Origin: Xestospongia bergquistia | Taxonomy: Eukaryota; Porifera; Demospongiae; Haplosclerida; Petrosiidae | DNA: 64,000 nucleotides | NCBI GenBank assembly: GCA_963965975.1 | Contig: OZ014422.1 | Coordinates: forward strand, 6,179,701 to 6,243,700 | Reading direction: 5' to 3' | Part shown: one piece after another, positions 56,801 through 64,000 of the stretch | Numbering within the stretch: position 1 is the stretch's first letter | Layout of the letters: each line of letters begins with the position of its first letter | Program-made: the position numbers and the translations under genes | Notes under the pieces: model-generated | The model's database searches: none | Told to the model about the DNA's origin: nothing | What the model saw: the letters and a program-made list of their open reading frames with translations, nothing else

Positions 56801-59800
56801 TCAGATACTTAGCTAATGATTCAATGAAACAGATGTTACTATGTGATGTTTCAGCTCTACTAGTGTTTATGTAACGAGAGATGGGAGACAGCAGTGAAGG
56901 AAATACCTAATAGACATGTGGTGGGTTGTAAACAATGATTTGCCTTTGTTAACTACATGACTGACATAGCAACCTCTGACCACATTGCAAATTAGGGAAA
57001 GGAGTGAAAAAACACAAAACTTTGTAGTGTACTGATGCTTGTAGCACAGCATCTGTTAGTGATGTCTGTAAAGTACAAATCCCACACAATATCATCATGA
57101 AATTGTAACTATTAAAATACTATTATATTGATCCAATAGAAATGGCTACCTATATCCAGCTGTCTTCTACGTAACACATTGTTTGTTTTACTACATTTAG
57201 CACATCCAATTTTGCTTTATACAGTTGTACTAACAATGACATGTATTTGAGCGTGAAATGATGTTACTCCATAAAATTCAGTGTAGTCTGAATTCCTTAG
57301 GTTGAGTTTATTTAAGAACAGTCCAGCACTTCTGTATTAAAGCCAAATTATTTCACAATGTTGGAATGGTTCCACATTATGTAATGACCACATATCCAAT
57401 TTTGACATATTGCTGTGGTTACTCGCTAGCACCCATATCATAGACATTACTACAATATAACAACTAGGGGGAATTTGTGTATGTTTGTATGTATGTATGT
57501 ATGTGTACATATCATGTTACCACTTTGTAATCCTATTAAGGTATGTATTTTTGTCTAATTGGTAGGTGTGTTTCACCAGTAAAGGAATAGGTTTGGTCAA
57601 GGAAAGTCATATTATATGACTTCCAGTGTAACTTAAGAATTATATAACAGACAGACAATGTTTGCTAACTAAAATTAGCTTGTGTAATGTTAGGAACAAA
57701 AATAGTTTGCAAAGATAATGGTTACAAATAACATAGAATAGTAATGAACTAATCAGTCAATACAGTATATCCAATTACAATTGATAAAAGTAGACTACTA
57801 TTATCATAACTAGATTTACTACTACAACTATCTCATATCTACTAGCAATGTATCAAATATCAACAGTGCACCAGTCAATGAATTATATTATGATTAAGAT
57901 ATTACAGTCACAGTCAACAATGCAATGATAACTGTGATATCTTTGCTGATATGTACAAGCTATGCTGAATGATAACTATTATGTCATTGCATTTGTAAGA
58001 GAGATAACTACTACGTCACTGGACTACATTCATCAGGAATGATAGCCACTATATTATTACATTAACGAGGAATGATTATTATGTTGTGTGAATTAAGTCT
58101 AAGGAAAAGGGAAACTTTTGTGTCTGATTACTCAGCAAAAAACAGCTATAATCCCATATAGTAGTATCATATAATATAGGTTCACTGTTATTATCAGTTC
58201 ACTGAATACTAATCTAATATATTACCTGTTCTTATCCCATTCATTTAAAAAATCCCCACTTAGTAAAATGATTTACTAATTCAGCTTAACATTTGTTTAT
58301 TTAATGATCTTATAAATCTTTTTAATGTACTTTCTCGTACGATTGTGCAAACACACATGAACAGATCAATTAATACTACAATTTAGTATATCATAGTTGA
58401 GTTAATTAAGCACTATACTACACTCATTTAAACTTATTACTGTATGGCCTACTGAACAATAATCACTCAACAGTAACAATACATGAACACAAAGACAAGA
58501 AAATGTGACCGGGGATCAAATCACAGGTCTCTCTGCCTTGGCAGGTGATTGGTTTATCACTGAGCTGTTAGGTGTCCCATTTCCATGAATGATATTCTAA
58601 TTTCCTTTTCTCTATGAGTATAAATTATGAACACAAAACAGTCATTTCTTTAATTATTATCAAGATTCACAAAGCTGAGGGCATATGTTTGTCTGCATTA
58701 TTCAAGGACACATTACATTTAAGTCCATCAGTTTAATAAGACATGATACTGTGGTAAAGAAACTAAATAAATGTTTCCCGACACTTCATAGCTTTCATGA
58801 AATGTTAACCAGTATAGTATACAACCATGATCATCTAATTATGATAGTCTTAACATTTAATTATGATTATATTTCATTTTTTATCAAGGTAATCGTCTCA
58901 ATTTGTGTTAATAGAATCACTATATGTACATGTGTTGAATTATGAGCCATGTAAGAGAGTCAGTTAGATCTCAAAAAGGAAGTCTCATCAGCAACAAAGA
59001 AACCTACTAGATCATTATTTCAATCTTTAAATTCTCAACTGTCTATCTTAATATGGTGATTCTAACAACCTGTTTGACCTTTACCTTTAGATATACATGT
59101 ACATGTAAGGAGAGACCTCCTAGATTATCACTGGTAACATGTGACAAACATAAATTAATTTTAATGTGTACACAAAATATGATATCAACTATTCTCTTTA
59201 ATGGTATCCTTCAAATCAACTGTAGCTATATGGTGTCATCCTACTCAAAGGTGAGAAATACTATTGAACATCAGTACTTACCACAGTGACCTAAGATGGT
59301 AAGCTTTAGAACAGTAAACATCATTACTTACCCCAGTAACCTAAGATAACTAGTGAACATCAGTACTTACCACAGTAACTTAAGATAACTAGTGAACATC
59401 AGTAAATACCCTAGGAAAACTACCATTAGCTGATGCTATTAACAATATCTCATATTAGGTAAACAGTTAATTACATTATCATGTTACATTCCTCAACAAT
59501 CAACCAACAGACTATTCTGGAGAGAAGCCAATACATAAAAGTGTCATTAACAACACAGAAACAACACACACTTCCATTGTAGTCACACTCAAAAAAAATT
59601 ACTAACTACCCGAGAACAAAGAACACACATACATAGGGAGACAACTCTGCTATTACAACACACAACAGAACTACCAGTGACATGACACATGATGAGAAAT
59701 GCATTTGTAAAGTGAAATAGACGCATACCAGTAATATCAAGCTAGCGAGACTAGAGAGTAATTTGAGATGGATAGTTGGGTTATGCTTAATAGAAATTTT

Positions 59801-60436
59801 AATTGCTGACTACATACATACCATATTTCTTTAGGTAGACTAAAACAATTAAGCTGAAGACCACACACTATTTACTTCTAATAAAATTATCAAATTCATG
59901 ACTTTTAAAGTAATAATTAAGAGTTTTTATAAGAAACATCTAGAATAAGATCAAAGCTGATGACAAATTGTTAATATATAAACTTTGCAAATGCTTTTTT
60001 CCTGTGAGAAGCACTAACAGTTGATAAATAGGGATGTGTTACTATTAAACAATTTTAGCAGTATGCCACTGTTAAAACTACATGACTGTAAGAAGTATTG
60101 CTTATTATTTGATAAGTTGTATATATAATAATACAAGTCTAGAGGCAATACTGTGAAAGAGAAATATTCATTTTCTTTAACATTATCTTTTATAATATTG
60201 CAACCATTTCAACAATACAATCTATATTTCTTTGAGTTAGCCTACAGTTATAACATGATGAAAAATATCACAATACAATTGCTATTGTGTTTCCAGCAAT
60301 GCAGAACAAAAACAAATACAATAAATACAAGATTTCGACTTACTCGAGTTACAATTCCAGTTTCTCTGTGCTTCAGGAAACCATCAACGATTACTTGTTC
60401 TCGGCTAAATTCACCTGTCCCTTTCATTTGAGCCAT
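50834..60436 (-). CDS. PH-PTB docking protein (DOK/IRS-like)
   Basis: Six exons: 60436-60344, 55543-55279, 54096-53911, 53783-52979, 52727-52650, 52463-50834; 1018 residues, phases closed. Residues about 18-117 form a PH domain (VDGFLKHRETG, WRHRYVVFKI, ending WTKSIQDFLG). Residues about 120-215 form an IRS-type PTB domain (GQIRIRNTGFTI, GSWQILHIRKFG, CPTGEFLYVI). The long tail is predicted disordered and contains many Tyr motifs of YxN type (YENQ, YYNF, YYNQ, YYNL, YENV, YTNV) that suit the Grb2 SH2 domain, plus YEDVDL, YEYVEL and Pro-rich stretches. No YxxM was noticed. The domain order is that of DOK and IRS adaptors downstream of receptor tyrosine kinases; I cannot place it in one subfamily. 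Intron 1 is 4.8 kb, by far the largest here. Confidence 0.88.
54115..54560. repeat. 40-bp polypurine minisatellite in intron
   Basis: About nine units built on GAGAGGGGGAGAGAAAAG and AAGGAGGAGGACAAGAA. The repeat is pure purine on the plus strand apart from one C per unit, and hence a giant pyrimidine tract on the gene's own strand. It starts about 20 nt upstream of the acceptor of docking-protein exon 3. Long frames across it on both strands are by-products of composition. Confidence 0.9.
56196..56330. repeat. 32-bp tandem repeat
   Basis: Four copies of a 32-bp unit containing GACACTATTTCATATCACCA; the word ACACTATT starts at 56231, 56263 and 56295. The first copy is slightly diverged. Lies in intron 1 of the docking-protein gene. 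Confidence 0.85.
58503..58582 (-). pseudogene. tRNA-like fragment
   Basis: On the minus strand an A-box-like AGCTCAGTGATAAA and a B-box-like GATTTGATCCCC are correctly spaced, with CCTGCCAAG where a Gly(GCC) anticodon would be. The acceptor and T stems pair poorly, so this is more likely a tRNA-derived pseudogene or short interspersed element head than a working tRNA. Confidence 0.3.
59262..59420. repeat. Short tandem repeat, units of about 40-46 bp
   Basis: Three to four imperfect units containing AACATCAGTACTTACCACAG and AAGATAACTAGTG. Intronic. Confidence 0.65.
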
Positions 60437-60712
60437 TACCAATACGATATAGAACAGCTCTTTCAGCGGTGGTGTGTTCTACGAGGTACTAAATGAATTA
60501 TTTCACATCTCCACCCTTAATATTTAAATTGTTGCTTCATATCCTGTGTGGGGGTGGTAAGTTATTTGAACTTTGAGGTAAAGTTAGCCTGTTATAATCA
60601 TCAAGCAAAAATAAAGCCCTGCAGACAAACATATTAATGCCATTAAAAAGATCATAATCATGTAGTTCATTCCTTGATATTATATTTGTTTATTTTATTA
60701 TTTAAAAAAACT

Positions 60713-63629
60713 CTAATTGTTTATTCTTTCACTGATGCTACATGGCTCACTAATATCCATTACATCATCATGATGTAATGCTAAATGAACTGTCTCGGGT
60801 GTAGAACTCAACAATAATACAAATTGTTGATGACGTTTTTGCATCTGAAATCAATAACAATAGCAATAACATTGATTAACTATTAAATATAGCTAACTGT
60901 TTGTAATTGCTTTCGAAGACTTCTTTTGTCTTCATCAGCTGCTCTTCTATGCACAATAAAAAACAGATTAGCTCTATGCTGTATATTCTATTGTAACATA
61001 CTTTATTCTTTCCTTTTCTACAAGTGCTTCTTTCTCGTTACTTGCTGTTAAATCTAGCAACTTCTGTATTTCTTCTAAACTTTTTTGATGTTGTTTCTTT
61101 AACTAAACAATTAAAGGAACAAAAGTCGAAGGATTCTTTAATGTTCTATACACTATTACAATTATTATTATTATTATACTATATGTTATTTATAAACCTT
61201 GTCTTTCTTTTTCTTAAAAAGTTTAAGTTGCTCTTCATTTTTAGAGAGCTTTGATACAAGGTCGTTTTGTGTCTGTTGCCAGTTAGTTTGAGCTTCTTCA
61301 AAGTCACATCTATAGCAATACAAATGCATATATATACATGAGACCCTACTCATATTACACATGAATTAGACTATTACAACATGAACTTGCTGTATAAATT
61401 AGTAGTAATAATATATGTATTTTATATCAAGTAAATTTACTGACTTGAGTTTCTCCATCTTTTGTTGATGTTCTTCTTGCTTGGCCCTCATTTCTGACTG
61501 ACTAGTTTGTAGTTTATGCTCTAATAACTGAACTTGTGCTCTCTTTCTCTCAAGCTCTTCCTCTAATTGTTGGTTAGATTCCTCAAGACTATTATAAGGA
61601 TGCCTAAACTAAGTATGATAGACATACAAAGATACCTTGCTTTTTCCATGGTGAGAGTGGTAGCTAATGACTTCACTTCTTTTAGTTCACCTGTGTCCTA
61701 AATATTATAAATACCTTTATATCAATAGCAGTACATGATTGTAAAAAATTTTGCTGTATGAAAAATGGTTTCTTCTCGTCGAGTAATGACTCACTTTTGT
61801 TGCTTTCAAAAGAGAAGCTTTTTTCTGCTCCAATTCTTTCTTCAATAGTTTACATTCATCCTCTAATGATGCCTATATTATAAACAGAATAGATAATTGA
61901 GGACTAACTAAAAATACAATGTTAGCTAGCAGATTGTTGAACAAATATATGTAATAGTCACCTTATTAGCTTCCAATGTAGTTAGTTGATCTTGAAGATC
62001 AGTGAGAGTCTGATCATACTCTTGAGTTTTTGATAAAAAAATGCTACAAAAAATCATTATATATATCCTAAATATATATCTACTTAGACGGACCTCTGAG
62101 CAGTAGTCAGTTGATGTTCTAACTCTCCTTTCTCTTTGTCTGCTATCATTTGCTTTTCCCATTCTACTCTTTTAGCCTCTTCAGCAGAAGTTGCCAACTG
62201 TTGAGTCTACAAGACAGATATCCAACATTATAATAATATCTTGTTACAACATGATGGACTTTGTCCTGTAGGATGTTGTAATATGAGAGTGTTAAGGAGT
62301 GGTAATTGTGATATCTTAGTTTATGAAATCCTACACAGGTAATCATTAAATAATTATCACATCTTCTTAATGAATAACACAGACATGTAGTTATAAAAAC
62401 AACATGAGATCATTTAACAACTTCATACTAACATGATGAACATGATAATAGCAAGCATTGTGAGCATAATATTTGCTTTTATTATTCTACATTTTTTATA
62501 AGAGTCCCTTACTTTATTTGCAAGTGAGGTTTCCAATTGTTTTACAGACTGTTCCAATGTCTCACATAGTGACTTGTATTGTTCAATCTCATGCAAAAAT
62601 TTTAACTTCTCTTCTTGAACTCTTTGAACTTCCACTAAATTCCTATGATATTGAATAACATTCAAAATAGAGCCATTATTAAATTAGAATACTATGCAGA
62701 CTTACTTCATATTTATTTCATCTTTTTCCTTAGCATGTTGATGAACCAAATCATCGTGTTGTCTATAACAAAAATTAATACAATAATTTAATAAGTTAAG
62801 ATACCTTTGACATTGATGTAATTCTCTTTGTAATTTGTGCAGTTCTTCAGTCAAAGATTGTTGCTCTTTCCCAGAGATCTCTAAGTCATTCTCCATATGT
62901 TTCAAGTGACTTTCAAGACTGACTTTTTCAGATGTTAATTGTTCTATGATGTTCTCAGATTGAATGTTCTGCTGTCGTAATGTCATTATTTCCTAAAGAC
63001 ACAAGTATAATTGAAGCTACCCTTCCAGTTATTCACCAATCCATGCATTCAGACTACCTGTCCTTTCTGGGTCTCAATAACTTCTATTTGACTTCTGAGC
63101 TCTTTATTTTCAGTTAGCAAATGTTTAATTCTTTCATCAAGCTATTAGTAAAAGAGATAGAGTCATTATACTTCGTACTCTATATGTCTCATTTGAAGTA
63201 CTTGAGTATTATCTCGTTGTAGTTGACGGACACGTTGTATTTCAGTGGGGATGTCCCTCTCCAAACGAGATGCTAACTCTTTACACTGCTGCTTGTACTC
63301 AGTTATCTAGGAGGGAGTATGATACCATACCAGTAATATAGAATGAACTACACACCTGACTAAGATATTGGTTATTTAATTCCTTTAGTTTTGCCTCATG
63401 TACAGACTATAAAGATACATAGAGTAGATAGATAAAATCATTACTTATATTACACATAATCACAATATGTACCTGAACTGTTTCAAATTCAGACTTTAAA
63501 AACTCATAATTTCTCTTAATTTTACCATGATCGCTACAAGAGTTTATATGACATGTAATGTTATTATAAATGTCATAAGTACACACACCTTTTTAAAACA
63601 TGCAGTTCCATTTCTAATGCTTCAATATG
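60713..63629 (-). CDS. Coiled-coil protein, CEP83-like (5' end not resolved)
   Basis: Seventeen exons in phase: 63629-63589, 63533-63473, 63406-63356, 63306-63202, 63141-63058, 62992-62805, 62762-62706, 62642-62513, 62206-62094, 62043-61962, 61872-61795, 61697-61636, 61588-61445, 61309-61198, 61102-61002, 60943-60898, 60844-60713; 528 residues plus a missing N-terminus. Almost entirely heptad-rich coiled coil. The segment NYEFLKSEFE near the start and KRHQQFVLLLSS near the end resemble the corresponding parts of CEP83 (CCDC41), the centriolar distal-appendage protein. The junction at 63202 is the least certain, because later donors would leave an intron of only 30-36 nt. The first listed exon begins in phase 0 at an acceptor, so at least one upstream exon exists; it may lie beyond the window. 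Confidence 0.65.
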
Positions 63630-64000
63630 CTATAAAGAAGAGTTAAAAATAATTGTCATATTACCCAATGAGAAATTCTAACTACAAGAAAGTTGACAAA
63701 GTGGATGACAATACTAGCCTCCTTGGTAATATTCATTTGATTTTGAAGCCATGCCTACCATGTGTTAATTGCTTTTGATTGGTCGGCCATATTGTAGATA
63801 AAAGATCATAAATTGCCTCATTATTTATGATGTAACATATGGTATATTGTGGTAATGTAGCTAGCTAGAAATTCATTAATAATTTACAGAATTAAAGAAA
63901 AGTACAAAATTAATGATGTAGGTGGTTGTGGAAAAATCAAACCATGCTGAATTTTATGTACTTAACTGTGTGTAGCAATATAGTACTAATATCATTTTAT
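63630..64000. other. Upstream sequence of the coiled-coil gene
   Basis: A short minus-strand frame starts at an ATG at 63790 (MADQSKAINTW) and meets a stop after 11 codons. Its possible GT donor does not match the phase of the next exon. I cannot decide whether this is the first exon, a 5' UTR or unrelated DNA. Confidence 0.35.

Larger units (their letters stand above)
55544..60343. other. 4.8-kb intron 1 of the PH-PTB gene
   Basis: AT-rich intron with several short tandem repeats (56199-56327, 57490-57510 TATG repeat, 59262-59420) and a tRNA-like fragment at 58503-58580. I see no nested gene with coding support. Its size relative to all other introns suggests that regulatory elements or insertions accumulated here. 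Confidence 0.55.

Noticed and set aside
63172-63201. Extension of the coiled-coil exon at 63202 to 63172
   Set aside because: It is open and in phase but would leave a 30-nt intron; the donor at 63201 gives a 60-nt intron, typical of this gene.

Overview
The window looks like nuclear DNA of a demosponge, most like Amphimedon. It is AT-rich. The genes are split by very short GT-AG introns, often 42-100 nt, and genes sit close together on both strands. The gene content is typical animal: CDK11 kinase with an intact PITSLRE motif, a PH-PTB docking protein, selenoprotein M, and SRCR receptors. Scavenger-receptor (SRCR) and amidase families are locally expanded. The species is inferred from style and gene content, not proven.

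Layout. Positions 1-13.1 kb are non-coding tandem repeats: a 105-bp satellite, a GTTAAC-rich family of about 35 bp, a 48-bp family, and a low-copy 'D' unit. Together they form a composite module present about three times; the third copy holds about 60 satellite monomers. Positions 13.1-15.3 kb are intergenic. Positions 15.3-36.8 kb hold four SRCR single-pass receptor genes, all on the minus strand. SRCR-1 and SRCR-2 are tandem paralogs, each with eight SRCR domains in four pairs. SRCR-3 has one SRCR domain. SRCR-4 has a somatomedin-B-like domain plus four SRCR domains. Their tails all carry PPxY motifs, and the first two also carry NPF heptad repeats. SRCR-2 has an in-frame TAG and SRCR-4 a 1-nt deletion.

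Positions 37.1-37.9 kb (-) hold a selenoprotein M gene with an in-frame TGA in a CGGU motif, a well-formed SECIS in the 3' UTR and a probable U12-type intron. It is head-to-head, 33 bp apart, with an ABHD11-like hydrolase (+). Positions 37.9-47.2 kb are a lipid-hydrolase cluster: two ABHD11-like genes in opposite orientation, three intronless FAAH-like amidases, amidase debris and a hairpin minisatellite. Positions 47.5-50.3 kb (+) hold CDK11. Positions 50.8-60.4 kb (-) hold a 1018-residue PH-PTB docking protein rich in YxN motifs. Positions 60.7-63.6 kb (-) hold the 3' part of a coiled-coil gene resembling CEP83, whose 5' end is not resolved.

Functional links. The SRCR receptors probably bind extracellular ligands and recruit endocytic or ubiquitin machinery through NPF and PPxY motifs. 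The FAAH and ABHD11 genes form a cluster of serine hydrolases likely acting on lipid or acyl substrates. CDK11, the docking protein and the CEP83-like gene are single-copy housekeeping or signalling genes. Exon models were built by hand from splice sites, phase continuity and paralog comparison; every model closes in frame except at the two lesions noted.
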